DNA of 64,000 nt from Costertonia aggregata (GTDB taxonomy: Bacteria > Bacteroidota > Bacteroidia > Flavobacteriales > Flavobacteriaceae): the NCBI RefSeq assembly GCF_013402795.1, contig NZ_CP058595.1:1709501-1773500 (forward strand). Direction: 5' to 3'. Positions 30,917 through 39,844 of this stretch are shown in pieces (position 1 is the first letter of the stretch; every line of letters begins with the position of its first letter). A program made the translations under genes and the position numbers. The notes beneath the pieces were generated by a model, which was not told the origin of the DNA, ran no database searches, and saw nothing but the letters and a program-made list of their open reading frames with translations.

Positions 30917-33109
30917 TCAAGTGTGCTTGCCCAATAGAGCAAAATCCAAATGTCTTTTTACCAAATCTGTTTCTTTTACCATTACGACCACTTCGTCCCC
31001 CAATTGGTATGTTTTTTTTATTCTTTCCCCAACAATAGCATATTGGCTCTCATCAAAAGTATAATAATCATCTTTTATATCGCGAATGCGTACCATACCC
31101 TCACATTTATTCTCTATGATTTCAACATAAATGCCCCATTCGGTCACCCCAGAGATTACCCCAACAAATTCCTGGTCTTTATGGTCTTCCATAAACTTAA
31201 TCTGCATGTATTTAATAGAGTCCCGTTCGGCATTGGCGGCCAGACTCTCCATGTCCGAAGAATGCTTGCACTTTTGTTCATAGGGTTCGGCGTTGGGAGA
31301 TTTGCCACCGTCAATGTAGTGTTGTAATAGTCTATGTGCCATTACATCGGGATATCTTCTAATGGGCGAGGTAAAGTGGGAATAGTAATCAAAGGCCAAA
31401 CCGTAGTGCCCGATATTATCGGTAGTGTAAATAGCTTTGCTCATACTGCGAATGGCCAAAGTGTCCACCAAATTCTGTTCTTTTTGCCCTTTCACATCTT
31501 CTAAAAGTTTATTTAAGGAATCGCTGATGGATTTTTTATCCTTAAAGTTTAGCTTGTGTCCAAATCTAGAGACAATACCGTTAAGGGCTATTAGTTTTTC
31601 TTCATTTGGTTCGTCGTGAATACGATATACAAATGTTTTTTCGGGTTTCTGTTTTCCGATGAACTCGGCAACTTTTCTATTCGCCAGTAGCATAAATTCC
31701 TCAATGAGCTTATTGGCATCTTTGGATTCTTTAAAGTAGACCCCGACAGGCTCACTTTCTTCATTGAGATTGAAGCGTACCTCAACCTTATCAAAAGAAA
31801 TGGCACCCTGTTGCATGCGTTTTCCACGCATGATTTTGGCCAATCTATCCATAATCAGTGTAGCATCTACCACGTCACTGGACACGGTATATGCGTTTCC
31901 TCGAATTGAAATATCACTAGGTATACTACCGTTAGTATTTTCGATAATATATTGTGCCTCTTCGTAAGCAAAACGCTCGTTGGAATTTATGACCGTACGC
32001 CCGAACCATTGTTTTTTTATATTGGCTTTGTCATCAAGTTCAAAAATGGCGGAAAATGTATATTTCTCTTCGTTAGGCCGAAGGGAACAGGCATTGTTGG
32101 ATAATACTTCGGGCAACATGGGAACGACCCTATCTACCAAATACACCGAGGTTGCCCTATCGTAAGCTTCATCGTCCAAAATAGTATTAGGTATCAGATA
32201 ATGCGAAACATCGGCGATATGAATACCTATTTCATAATTACCGTTTTCCATTTTTTCAAAGGAAAGGGCATCATCAAAATCCTTGGCATCTTTGGGATCT
32301 ATTGTAAAGGTAAGAACGTCTCGCATATCCCTTCGCTTTGCAATTTCCTCGGGTTTTATAGCAGTATCCAAAGTTTGGGCGTATTGTTCAACTTCATGCG
32401 GAAACTCATAGGGAAGACCGTATTCGGCCAAAATGGAATGGATTTCAGTATCGTGGTCCCCCGGCATCCCTAAAATCTCTGTGATTTTACCGTAGGGAGA
32501 ATCTACATTATCGGGCCAATCCGTTAACTCTACAATTACTTTTTCGCCATTCTTTGCCTTGCCCATTTTTTCTTTTGGCACAAAAATATCAGTGTACATT
32601 CTCGTATCCGATGGTCGAATAAAAGCAAAGGTAGGTTGCATATCTACCACGCCCACAAATGTTGTTTTGTTGCGTTCCAAAATATTTACTACCTCGCCTT
32701 CCAATTTTTTCCCTTTTCGCCTTGGATATATGTATACTTCTACAACATCTCTATGAAAAGCCTTGTTTATTTTATTGAACGGTACAAATACATCATCTTC
32801 AATACCTTCGACCACTATATAAGCGTTCCCTCTACTAGTCATGTCTACCGTACCTTCATGCAAGGTTTTTACCTTACTGGCAATTGCTTTGTATTTTCCG
32901 CGCTCGGGTTCGGTGATTCGCTTTTTTTCCTTTAATTGCACCAGACGTTTAATGAGCAGGTTTCTATCATGAGCATCGGTCACTCCTATTTTAGCGGCAA
33001 TTTGCTTGTAGTTAAAACTATTTGAAGGTTCTTTTTCAAGTACTGTAAATATTCCTTTGGTTATTTCGTTCTTGCGCTGATGGCCAGCACCTTTTTTCTT
33101 TCTTGACAT
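30917..33109 (-). CDS. rnr: Ribonuclease R
   Basis: 730-aa RNB-family 3'-5' exoribonuclease. Order: N-terminal winged helix (about 1-75), two cold-shock-like OB folds, the RNB catalytic domain with FTIDPKDAKDFDDALS (Asp cluster that binds the two metal ions), and a C-terminal S1 domain (EFVGVISGVTEWGIYVEI). It degrades structured RNA and takes part in rRNA and tmRNA turnover. The start at 33109 gives the lysine-rich MSRKKKGAGHQRK terminus common in this family. A 670-bp gene-free gap lies upstream. Confidence 0.95.
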   Translation of the reverse strand: MSRKKKGAGHQRKNEITKGIFTVLEKEPSNSFNYKQIAAKIGVTDAHDRNLLIKRLVQLKEKKRITEPERGKYKAIASKVKTLHEGTVDMTSRGNAYIVVEGIEDDVFVPFNKINKAFHRDVVEVYIYPRRKGKKLEGEVVNILERNKTTFVGVVDMQPTFAFIRPSDTRMYTDIFVPKEKMGKAKNGEKVIVELTDWPDNVDSPYGKITEILGMPGDHDTEIHSILAEYGLPYEFPHEVEQYAQTLDTAIKPEEIAKRRDMRDVLTFTIDPKDAKDFDDALSFEKMENGNYEIGIHIADVSHYLIPNTILDDEAYDRATSVYLVDRVVPMLPEVLSNNACSLRPNEEKYTFSAIFELDDKANIKKQWFGRTVINSNERFAYEEAQYIIENTNGSIPSDISIRGNAYTVSSDVVDATLIMDRLAKIMRGKRMQQGAISFDKVEVRFNLNEESEPVGVYFKESKDANKLIEEFMLLANRKVAEFIGKQKPEKTFVYRIHDEPNEEKLIALNGIVSRFGHKLNFKDKKSISDSLNKLLEDVKGQKEQNLVDTLAIRSMSKAIYTTDNIGHYGLAFDYYSHFTSPIRRYPDVMAHRLLQHYIDGGKSPNAEPYEQKCKHSSDMESLAANAERDSIKYMQIKFMEDHKDQEFVGVISGVTEWGIYVEIIENKCEGMVRIRDIKDDYYTFDESQYAIVGERIKKTYQLGDEVVVMVKETDLVKRHLDFALLGKHT

Positions 33110-33779
33110 TAAAAATTTTATTTGTTGGAAAATTACGAATTATAATCTAGAGCATTTTTTAGGGAATGCATCTTCGTACAATTATCAACGTTATGAACAT
33201 ACTATATATCATTATTTTCTTTTTTTTAAATTTTAAATAAATATTGATTGTTATGATAGTGTGTTAATAGCAGGGATAAATAATTGAAGTTTAATTTGCT
33301 TTTGTTTGATGTAAATATTTATCGACATTCCATTCATTTAAAATAGAATTGAATATCAATGTTTTAAAAAAGTTATAGGAATAGGTTGATAACCTTTGTC
33401 AACATGTTTTTATTGATAACTAAATGTAAATTAATTGTTAGCTAACCGGAAAGTAAGCATGAATATCTTATGATTATTAAATATAATTTCTACACTAGAT
33501 ATTCCATGGACTTTTGTAATTGAAAATTACAATTATAAAAACAAATTTTGAGCGTGGTTTTTTTTATTGGTTTTCAACAGGAAAGTATAACCTTATAGTA
33601 CACAAATGAACAATCAATACCTGTAAGTTTTAAAAAATTGTTGTGAAAAGACCATTTTTTGTTGTGAAAGCTTGATTATAAGGTCTTACCAACCATGTGT
33701 AATGTAAGAATTTCGATAGATAAAGAAATTATTTATTGGTAAATTGCAGTATACTTTTTTCACAGCAAATATTTATAAG
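33110..33779. other. AT-rich gene-free interval between divergent rnr and rpiB
   Basis: About 670 bp with very low GC, no credible open frame on either strand and no RNA fold that I can recognise. It must hold the promoters of rnr (-) and of rpiB (+). Runs such as TTGTTGTGAAAAG/TTGTTGTGAAAGC near 33638 and 33660 form a short direct repeat of unknown meaning. Confidence 0.4.
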
Positions 33780-34211
33780 ATGAAAATAGCCATAGGGAAC
33801 GATCACGCAGGAACAGAATATAAATTAGCTATTGTAGGTCTGCTAAAATCCATGTCAATTGAATTCAATAACTATGGTACCGATGGTACCGATAGTGTAG
33901 ATTATCCCGATTTTGTACACCCGGTCGCCAGTGATGTAGAGGGTAACCATGTTGATTTGGGTATTATTATCTGCGGTAGTGGTAATGGAGCGTCCATGAC
34001 GGCCAACAAACACCAAAAAGTACGTGCGGCCCTTTGTTGGAACAAAGAAATCGTATCCTTGGCAAGGCAACATAACGATGCAAATATATTGAGTCTTCCC
34101 GCCCGTTTTATCTCCCTGCCACAAGCTCTAGAAATGGTGCGTACTTTTTTAGGGACCGATTTTGAAGGTGGTAGGCATGAGAGACGTGTAGAGAAAATAC
34201 CCTGTTCCTAA
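33780..34211 (+). CDS. rpiB: Ribose-5-phosphate isomerase B
   Basis: 143 aa, RpiB/LacAB family. Begins MKIAIGNDHAGTEYK, with the GNDHAG substrate motif; IICGSGNGASMTANK contains the catalytic-site CGSGxG segment where RpiB enzymes have Cys. Interconverts ribose 5-phosphate and ribulose 5-phosphate. Start 33780 chosen over an upstream in-frame ATG because the family begins with MKIAIG. The stop codon is followed at once by the ATG of the efflux gene, so the two are cotranscribed. Confidence 0.94.
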   Translation: MKIAIGNDHAGTEYKLAIVGLLKSMSIEFNNYGTDGTDSVDYPDFVHPVASDVEGNHVDLGIIICGSGNGASMTANKHQKVRAALCWNKEIVSLARQHNDANILSLPARFISLPQALEMVRTFLGTDFEGGRHERRVEKIPCS

Positions 34212-35135
34212 ATGGCACACCAACATCACAAGGGGCACGATCATTCCCATGCCCATCCCGATTTAAAAGGGAGGAATCTTGTGATTTCCATATGGCTCAA
34301 TATACTTATTACCATAGCACAGATCATTGGGGGGCTTATTTCGGGCAGTCTTTCCTTGTTGTCGGATGCCCTTCATAATCTTAGTGACGTTTTCTCGCTT
34401 GTCATTAGTTACATCGCTACAAAGCTTTCCCAAAAAAAGGCCTCGACCAATAAGACATTTGGATACAAAAGAGCAGAGATTATCGCTGCTTTCGTGAATG
34501 CCTCTACATTGATAATAGTAGCCATAATACTCATAAAGGAGGCTATTGAACGTTTTATACATCCACAGGAAATTGAATCTGACCTGGTTATATGGTTGTC
34601 CTTTTTAGGGATTTTGGCCAACGGTTTTAGCGTTTTACTATTAAAAAAAGATGCAGAAAACAATATGAACATGAAGTCGGCTTACTTACATTTATTGACC
34701 GATATGATGGCATCCGTGGCGGTTTTAATAGGCGGTATAGTTATGAAACTTTATAAAATTTATTGGGTAGATGCCGCTTTGACCTTGGCCATAGCATTAT
34801 ATTTGATTTATATGGGATATGACCTTTTAAAAGCATCTACAAGGGTATTGATGTTATTCACGCCCAATACGGTACCGGTACAAAAAATTGTTGAAGCTAT
34901 TGAAAAAATTGAACCCATAAAAAACGTTCACCATGTTCATATATGGCAATTAAATGAGAACGAAGTTCATTTGGAAGCACATATTGATTTTAAAAAAGAT
35001 ATTAAATTATCCGAATTTGATGGTATTTTAGAACGGATTGAAGCAGAAGTGTACCATAAATATGGTATCAACCATGTGAATATTCAACCAGAATTCGGTA
35101 AGTGTGACAGTAAACAAATAATAGTTCAGGATTGA
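34212..35135 (+). CDS. Cation diffusion facilitator (CzcD-type) metal efflux protein
   Basis: 307 aa. His-rich N-terminus (MAHQHHKGHDHSHAH), six membrane segments, and HNLSDVFSLVISY carrying the HxxxD metal site of transmembrane helix II; the second site HLLTDMMASV lies in helix V. The C-terminal cytoplasmic domain ends with HVNIQPEFGKCD. Exports Zn2+ or related divalent ions by proton antiport. Starts with no gap after rpiB and overlaps the next gene by one base (TGATG). Confidence 0.93.
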   Translation: MAHQHHKGHDHSHAHPDLKGRNLVISIWLNILITIAQIIGGLISGSLSLLSDALHNLSDVFSLVISYIATKLSQKKASTNKTFGYKRAEIIAAFVNASTLIIVAIILIKEAIERFIHPQEIESDLVIWLSFLGILANGFSVLLLKKDAENNMNMKSAYLHLLTDMMASVAVLIGGIVMKLYKIYWVDAALTLAIALYLIYMGYDLLKASTRVLMLFTPNTVPVQKIVEAIEKIEPIKNVHHVHIWQLNENEVHLEAHIDFKKDIKLSEFDGILERIEAEVYHKYGINHVNIQPEFGKCDSKQIIVQD

Positions 35136-35578
35136 TGATGAAAATTGTTATAAAAGATTTTCAGCAATTGAATATATATGAGTTGTACGCCATCCTACAA
35201 CTTCGCAGTGCCGTATTTGTGGTAGAGCAAGACTGCGTATACCAAGACTTGGACGGTAAAGATGAAAAAGCGTTGCACGTTATAGGTCTTAAAAACAAAA
35301 AAGTAGTGGCCTATACAAGAATATTTAAACCGGGGGATTATTTTGAAAGCACCAGTATAGGTAGGGTAGTGGTAGCGAAGAAAGAGAGAAAATTTGGTTA
35401 TGGAAAGGCAATTATGAAGGCATCTATAAAAGCAGTGCATGAAACATTGGGAAAAACGATCATAAAACTATCCGCTCAGACCTATTTGATAAAATTCTAC
35501 AACTCCCTTGGATTCATTGAAGAAGGGGAAACCTACTTGGAGGATGGTATACCACATGTCGCCATGGTAAAAAAATAA
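35135..35578 (+). CDS. ElaA-type GNAT N-acetyltransferase
   Basis: 147 aa. Matches the ElaA family: LQLRSAVFVVEQDCVYQDLDG near the N-terminus (written here only in part: RSAVFVVEQ...YQDLDG), VAYTRIF, then the acetyl-CoA loop IGRVVVAKKERKFGYGKAI, and the C-terminal FYNSLGFIEEGETYLEDG. The acceptor substrate is unknown. Start set at ATG 35135, coupled to the stop of the efflux gene. Confidence 0.88.
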   Translation: MMKIVIKDFQQLNIYELYAILQLRSAVFVVEQDCVYQDLDGKDEKALHVIGLKNKKVVAYTRIFKPGDYFESTSIGRVVVAKKERKFGYGKAIMKASIKAVHETLGKTIIKLSAQTYLIKFYNSLGFIEEGETYLEDGIPHVAMVKK

Positions 35579-35580
35579 AA

Positions 35581-35608
35581 AGAGCGGTTACGTACCGCTC
35601 TTCTTTTA
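35581..35608 (+). terminator. Rho-independent terminator, possibly bidirectional
   Basis: AGAGCGGT/ACCGCTCT stem with a 5-base loop, then TTCTTTTAATT, right after the acetyltransferase stop codon. The AAAATAAAA before the stem would supply a U-tract on the - strand for the converging gene. Confidence 0.88.
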
Positions 35609-35624
35609 ATTGATGTAGTGCAAT

Positions 35625-35999
35625 TTATATTCTAATAGGCTCTTTGTTGCTTAAATTGATATCCTCTAACATATTGTCGGTAAACTTATAGTGTCCTCTT
35701 GTGGTTATAATTTTAAAACGGTCGGAATTCATTCTGCTCAGCGTATCCAAGAACAACCATTTGGTTTTTAAAAGTCGTGGTTTTTGTGTCTTTAAACTAA
35801 TATCAAAAAAATACTTTCTACCATTTTTTACCGCAACGATATCTGGGGTAATCTTGGCCTCGGCCCCTTTTCTTATATAGGATTTTGGGGTTTCGTAGCC
35901 TTCTATATCCGCCTTTATGTTTTCAAAACCGGTAGCTTCTAAATGTTGGATTGATTTTTCTAAAAATTCTGTGTTTTCTGACTTTTCTATTTGTACCAT
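35625..35999 (-). CDS. Conserved hypothetical protein, possible nuclease-like fold
   Basis: 124 aa, no signal peptide or membrane segment. Contains ITPDIVAVKNGRKYFFDIS followed by LKTQK, an arrangement (D...DxSxK) that loosely resembles the core of PD-(D/E)XK enzymes, but there is no clear ExK, so this is speculative. It converges on the acetyltransferase and is the last gene before the cassette array. No attC-like site separates it from chromosomal neighbours, so I treat it as outside the array. Confidence 0.55.
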   Translation of the reverse strand: MVQIEKSENTEFLEKSIQHLEATGFENIKADIEGYETPKSYIRKGAEAKITPDIVAVKNGRKYFFDISLKTQKPRLLKTKWLFLDTLSRMNSDRFKIITTRGHYKFTDNMLEDINLSNKEPIRI

Positions 36000-36256
36000 A
36001 ATCGTAAAATACTATAAAAAATTAAAAAACCAAATTTTAAACACTGATTAACAATGCATTAAGAAAAATGTGTTGTAGCAACAGTGCCAAACGCAGTGGT
36101 GTTATTTTCATGGAGATATAGGAAAATCTGTCAATACCGCCGCGAAAATCGTACTTCCGCTGTTTCTTGTAGCATTGCTCGCCGGGGAGTCCGTAGTAGC
36201 GGACGTATCTTTTTGGATTTTTACGGTATTGTGCGATTCTGTTAGTAGCAGTCAAT
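36000..36256. other. Degenerate distal end of the cassette array
   Basis: Gene-free. CTTCCGCTGTTTCTTGTAGC at 36154-36173 followed by ATTGCTCGCC looks like the right arm and core of another attC site in which GTTAGCC has become GCTCGCC. It is followed by a small hairpin, GTCCGTAGTAGCGGAC. A matching left arm is not clear. A 72-codon frame here has no convincing features. I read this as the eroded last cassette boundary. Confidence 0.45.
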
Positions 36257-36425
36257 CCACCCTAACGGTCACGCATATGAAAAGAAGCGCTGAATTTTTG
36301 AATTTTACTATTTATCTTTTTTATTGGAAATCGTCAAATTTAAAAATTTGGCGACTTTCCAAAAACGCCCAAACCTTAGTGTTAGCAATGACTTCCGCTA
36401 TTTTTTATATATATTGTTAGCCACA
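36257..36425 (-). other. attC-like site 21
   Basis: Left core CCACCCTAAC, right core GTTAGCCACA. Inner arms GCATATGAAAAGAAGCGC and CCGCTATTTTTTATATAT are complementary apart from a few mismatches and extra bases on the left arm. The loop contains the palindrome AAATTTAAAAATTT found in several other sites. Confidence 0.8.
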
Positions 36426-36429
36426 GTAC

Positions 36430-37326
36430 TTATTCCGTTCCGAACTCGTTCCAGAATAAGGTTGTTGACTTTATTTCATCATCATATTGCTCAAACACTT
36501 TTGACGCAAAATCAAATTTATTTTTTAATCCTATGATTGCAATACAGTTTATCATTTTAACAACTCTCAATGAATTTAATATTGATAAGTCGTTTTCTTC
36601 TGAGCCTTTGTTTAGAGTTTTCGCTCCATTCATTTGGATTAGAGAAATAAATTCCGAATGAGCGTAATTTGAATATAATTTATATGATAATTCAAACATT
36701 GATGTCTTTAAAATACTTTGCTCAATCAACTTAGACCAACTTACTAATCTTGGAAGTCCAAAAGTGTCCAATTTCCATAAATTCTGCTTGTTTAAATCGT
36801 TGTAATAAGGTGATTTTTCTATAATGCCTTTTAATCTTTTTATCTCTGCTAATTCCGTTTGAAGTTTTTCATTTATGTTTTCCTTTAATAGACCTCTTTC
36901 ATTAAAAAATCCTTGTCTTGCTTTATAGCCAGAAATCTGCCAAATATAGAATCTGAAATTTCGCTCCTCAATGCCTAAGTCATTGAAAAACAAATATTCT
37001 AACGTTAAAAATGCCTCAATTATTGAACGTGTTAAAATGTTGATTGAAGGAAAATCTAATAATTTAACGTTACTATCTTTAGTCAATGCAGAAACTTTTG
37101 TTCCCTTTCCTAATTCAATAATACTTTTTGTAGTAAGTAAAATTTTTATTGACAAGGTTTCAATAAAAACTTCGACTTCGCCAAGTTCAGGTTTCGAATC
37201 GTATATCGATTGGATTAATTCAGTACTCGCTTTCGCAAGTAGTTCCAAACTCTCAAAAGTGGCTGGTACAGAATTGAGCAGATGCAATTCTTTAAGCGCA
37301 GTAAAAGTTTTTAAATTAATTTCCAA
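36430..37326 (-). CDS. Cassette 21: hypothetical protein, DUF5677-like
   Basis: 298 aa, soluble, alpha-helical. The segment SYKLYSNYAHSEFISLIQ and the surrounding helix pattern resemble DUF5677-type proteins, which have no known function. Single gene of a cassette bounded by cores GTTAGCCACA (36416) and TGTGGCTAAC (37352), which match over 10 bp. Stop codon lies 5 bp from the left core and the start 26 bp from the right core, so the cassette has little room for its own promoter. Confidence 0.6.
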   Translation of the reverse strand: MEINLKTFTALKELHLLNSVPATFESLELLAKASTELIQSIYDSKPELGEVEVFIETLSIKILLTTKSIIELGKGTKVSALTKDSNVKLLDFPSINILTRSIIEAFLTLEYLFFNDLGIEERNFRFYIWQISGYKARQGFFNERGLLKENINEKLQTELAEIKRLKGIIEKSPYYNDLNKQNLWKLDTFGLPRLVSWSKLIEQSILKTSMFELSYKLYSNYAHSEFISLIQMNGAKTLNKGSEENDLSILNSLRVVKMINCIAIIGLKNKFDFASKVFEQYDDEIKSTTLFWNEFGTE

Positions 37327-37351
37327 TTTTCAATCGTAAGTTTTTTCGTAT

Positions 37352-37457
37352 TGTGGCTAACGGCCAATCGGGTAAGGTGAGTAGCGTTGTCCGCGCTTGA
37401 GCGGACGGGGCTATGCCAGCCTTTGGTCGCTATTTGCTTTATCCGCCTGTTGTCGGA
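37352..37457 (-). other. attC-like site 20
   Basis: Left core TGTGGCTAAC, right core GTTGTCGGA. Arms GGGTAAGGTGAGTAGCG and CGCTATTTGCTTTATCC pair; the loop holds hairpin GTCCGC-GCTTGA-GCGGAC. Near-identical to sites 4, 7 and 18. Confidence 0.88.
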
Positions 37458-37623
37458 AGTGCAACTGCGTGTCTGCCGTATTGTTTGCGGTAAAAATAAT
37501 AAAAAGCCTTTGGTTCCTTTAAAGCAAATTGCAGCGTACTGCGTGGCCGTTGTCGGGAATAGTGTAAAGTGAGTTCGCTTTGGGCGAACGTATTTGCACG
37601 TGCCCGTAGGCATTTCCGACAAC
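37449..37623 (-). repeat. Non-coding cassette X, copy 1
   Basis: 175 bp, bounded by GTTGTCGGAA and TTCCGACAAC. No gene. Carries hairpin GTTCGC-TTTGG-GCGAAC and an internal GTTGTCGGGAA core copy. One of four near-identical units in the array, the most diverged being this one and copy 2. Confidence 0.85.
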
Positions 37624-37819
37624 GGCTCCGTAAATGAAAAGTAGCGCTGAAAATAAGCTGTTACCTTTCGGATTAAACACAAGCCGAATTTTTAAATTTT
37701 ACTATTTATCTTTTTTATTGGAAATCGTCAAATTTAAAAATTTGGCGACTTTCCAAAAATGCCCAAACCTTAGTGTTAGCAATTACTTGCGCTATTTTTT
37801 ATATACATTGTTGTAAAAC
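37614..37819 (-). other. attC-like site 19
   Basis: Left core TTCCGACAAC, right core GTTGTAAAAC. Arms GTAAATGAAAAGTAGCGC and GCGCTATTTTTTATATAC pair. Its loop shares about 100 bp with the loop of site 21, including AAATTTAAAAATTTGGCG. Confidence 0.85.
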
Positions 37820-37827
37820 GTTTTTAT

Positions 37828-38475
37828 TCAGTATTTAACTGTCAAGTTTAGTCCCGAAAATTCTTTTATTTTTCCTTGAGCATTATTGTCAAATTCAAGT
37901 ATTAAATTCAAACCATCACTTTCAGTGAATCTTACATTTTCAACGTTTTTGAAAGCATCTTTAAAACCTGCTTTCTCACTATCTTTTTGAGTTTCAAATT
38001 CTACTTTTGTCAGACTTTTTATCCCATTTAAGTGTTCAATCGGTTCGTTATTCTCTTTTTTTATGCCACGATATGGAAGCCTGAAAGTCCAAGGTAAATC
38101 TGGGTTTTGCTCATTCGTGATTATGTCAATTGACATATCTTTTGGAAAATAATCAGGTTCATAAATTTCACTTTTCTCGAAAAGTTTGTCAGTCAATTCT
38201 GAATTTACCAAACATAGTCCAAAGCGTGAATTTCCATTCTTCTTAAACTGAGAACGTTCCCAAAGTTTTGTTTTTGCAGTTAGCTCACTCCGAATTTCTT
38301 CCTCATTTACAACCCATAAAATTTCAAGGAAAAAATTGTCAAAATAGAATTTTCGATTTGTAGTTCCTTGACCTGGATGAAGTCGGCTACTTCCTTCTGT
38401 CAGTCCAAATTCAACCAAATCATTAGCTTCCTTTCCTTTGTTATTAGAAAAAATAAATATGTGGTCTACTTCCAT
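37828..38475 (-). CDS. Cassette 19: VOC/glyoxalase-like domain protein
   Basis: 215 aa, soluble. Starts MEVDHIFIFSNNKGKEA and continues FGLTEGSSRLHPGQGTTNRKF then FFLEILWVV, the strand-helix-strand pattern and E/H placement of a glyoxalase-like (VOC) fold (first segments quoted in part). Substrate unknown. Single-gene cassette with matched ends GTTGTAAAAC (37810) and GTTTTACAAC (38498). The start at 38475 is 22 bp from the right core. Confidence 0.65.
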   Translation of the reverse strand: MEVDHIFIFSNNKGKEANDLVEFGLTEGSSRLHPGQGTTNRKFYFDNFFLEILWVVNEEEIRSELTAKTKLWERSQFKKNGNSRFGLCLVNSELTDKLFEKSEIYEPDYFPKDMSIDIITNEQNPDLPWTFRLPYRGIKKENNEPIEHLNGIKSLTKVEFETQKDSEKAGFKDAFKNVENVRFTESDGLNLILEFDNNAQGKIKEFSGLNLTVKY

Positions 38476-38497
38476 ACTTTCTTGATTTGGTCAAAAT

Positions 38498-38603
38498 GTT
38501 TTACAACGGCCACGCGGGTAAGGCGAGTAGCGTTGTCCGCGCATGTGCGGACGGAGCTATGCCAGCCTTTAGTCGCTATTTGCTTTATCCGCCTGTTGTC
38601 GGA
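38498..38603 (-). other. attC-like site 18
   Basis: Left core GTTTTACAAC, right core GTTGTCGGA. Arms GGGTAAGGCGAGTAGCG / CGCTATTTGCTTTATCC, loop hairpin GTCCGC-GCATGT-GCGGAC. The left arm carries the extra CAC-type bases not paired on the right. Confidence 0.88.
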
Positions 38604-38769
38604 AGTGCAACTGCGTGTTTGCCGTATTGTTTGCGGTAAAAATAATAAAAAGCCTTTTGTTCCTTTAAAGCAAATTGCAGCGTACTGCGTAGCCGTTGTC
38701 GGGAATAGTGGAAAGGGAGTTCGCTTTGGGCGAACGTATTTGCACGCGCCCGTGGGCATTTCCGAAAAC
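38595..38769 (-). repeat. Non-coding cassette X, copy 2
   Basis: 175 bp copy of the unit. Its right core is mutated: TTCCGAAAAC instead of TTCCGACAAC. Otherwise nearly the same as copies 3 and 4. Confidence 0.85.
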
Positions 38770-38894
38770 GGTTTTGTGTATGAGCAGTAGCGGATTTATG
38801 CACTTACTTTCGGTTTGTTACTGTCGTTTGATTTATAAATTTTACTTTCGTTTTAGCGATTAAACCGCTATTATTTTTATACAATTTTGGGCAC
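38760..38894 (-). other. attC-like site 17 with altered cores
   Basis: Left core TTCCGAAAAC, right core TTTTGGGCAC where GTT is expected. Arms GTGTATGAGCAGTAGCGG and CCGCTATTATTTTTATAC still pair well. The loss of GTT suggests an inactive site. Confidence 0.7.
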
Positions 38895-38899
38895 TGGCA

Positions 38900-39313
38900 T
38901 TATTTCCGAGCTAAAAATTCTTTCGCAGTTAAAACAGGAATTTTAGAATTTTTAAAGTCCTTTTTATTCCGTGTTATAATTACATCTATTTGATTTTCGA
39001 TTGCTGAATAGTATTGCAGTCCATCCTCAAAATCTGGAAAACTATCATCGCTCAAAGCCAATTCTGTAATCTTGTCATCCAAACTTAATAACTCAACAAG
39101 TACTTTAAATTTCCTTAGGATTTCTCTGGCTTCTTTAGCTGATTTAAGTTTTGAAAGAATATAATTTGTATTTGCAAATGTTAAGGACGAAATTGTTAGT
39201 TCTAATTCTTTTTTGTCCGCACGAGAAAATAAATCGGCAGCTTCATCATAGAATTTATCTCTTTTTGCAAGTAAATCTATAACGATATTTGTGTCAATTA
39301 GTAATCTGCTCAT
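38900..39313 (-). CDS. Cassette 17: PIN-domain (VapC-like) toxin
   Basis: 137 aa. RLLIDTNIVIDLL gives the first PIN acidic residue (D7); DFEDGLQYYSA (D94-D97) and DVIITRNKKDF (D110) give the rest of the metal-binding site. PIN toxins cut tRNA or rRNA. Overlaps its antitoxin gene by 4 bp (ATGA), the usual antitoxin-first order. It lies 5 bp from site 17. Target RNA unknown. Confidence 0.88.
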   Translation of the reverse strand: MSRLLIDTNIVIDLLAKRDKFYDEAADLFSRADKKELELTISSLTFANTNYILSKLKSAKEAREILRKFKVLVELLSLDDKITELALSDDSFPDFEDGLQYYSAIENQIDVIITRNKKDFKNSKIPVLTAKEFLARK

Positions 39314-39555
39314 TTGTATTTCTCAATAAGGTAATCAGTATAAGCATCTTTTACGTCAAAATCCTCATCAAGATTAATTACTCCACTTAAACTTTCAACG
39401 AGAGGTGTGATTTCCGTTGAACTTCTTTTCCGTTTGGTGAGTGTTTTCAAATAAGATTCGATAAGTTTCGACAAGCTAATGTTATTCGATTTGGCATAAT
39501 TCTTTGCACTTTCGATAATTGATTTGTCTAAACTCAATGTCAATTTTTTGTCCAT
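39310..39555 (-). CDS. Cassette 17: antitoxin of the PIN toxin
   Basis: 81 aa. MDKKLTLSLDKSIIESAKNYA is the ribbon-helix-helix-like start of DUF6364-type antitoxins (quoted in part: LTLSLDKSIIESAK), followed by SLSKLIESYL; the acidic C-terminus would wrap the toxin. Presumably represses its own operon. The cassette's right core is TGTGGCTAAC (39624), but its left core is degenerate. Confidence 0.82.
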   Translation of the reverse strand: MDKKLTLSLDKSIIESAKNYAKSNNISLSKLIESYLKTLTKRKRSSTEITPLVESLSGVINLDEDFDVKDAYTDYLIEKYK

Positions 39556-39623
39556 AACCTTTGTTTTACGTACAAATTTAATGAATTATTACGTAATTTT
39601 AATTTTGTCACGGATTTTTTTCC

Positions 39624-39826
39624 TGTGGCTAACGGTTCAGTATAAGAACAGTAGGGCAGTAAGTATTGACATTCTGTTCGGTTATGCTGTAGCCGTTTTT
39701 TGTTTTTACGGTTTTACAACTTACATCTTTTAAAAGCTAAAACAAAAAATGGCGACCTCGTAAATATGCCTGAAACATTGGTTTGACAAACAATCGCCTT
39801 ATTGTTTTTATACATTGTTACCCTTA
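39624..39826 (-). other. attC-like site 16
   Basis: Left core TGTGGCTAAC, right core GTTACCCTTA. Arms GTATAAGAACAGTAGGGC and GCCTTATTGTTTTTATAC pair. Long loop (about 150 bp) of no obvious content. Confidence 0.85.
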
Positions 39827-39844
39827 GTGCTTTCCACTATGTTT

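Noticed and set aside
33110-33779. Riboswitch or hidden RNA gene in the rnr-rpiB gap
   Set aside because: No stable stem series or known motif could be recognised; the region is simply AT-rich.
36037-36255. 72-codon frame in the distal end of the array
   Set aside because: Composition reflects palindromic attC remnants; no start signal or family resemblance.
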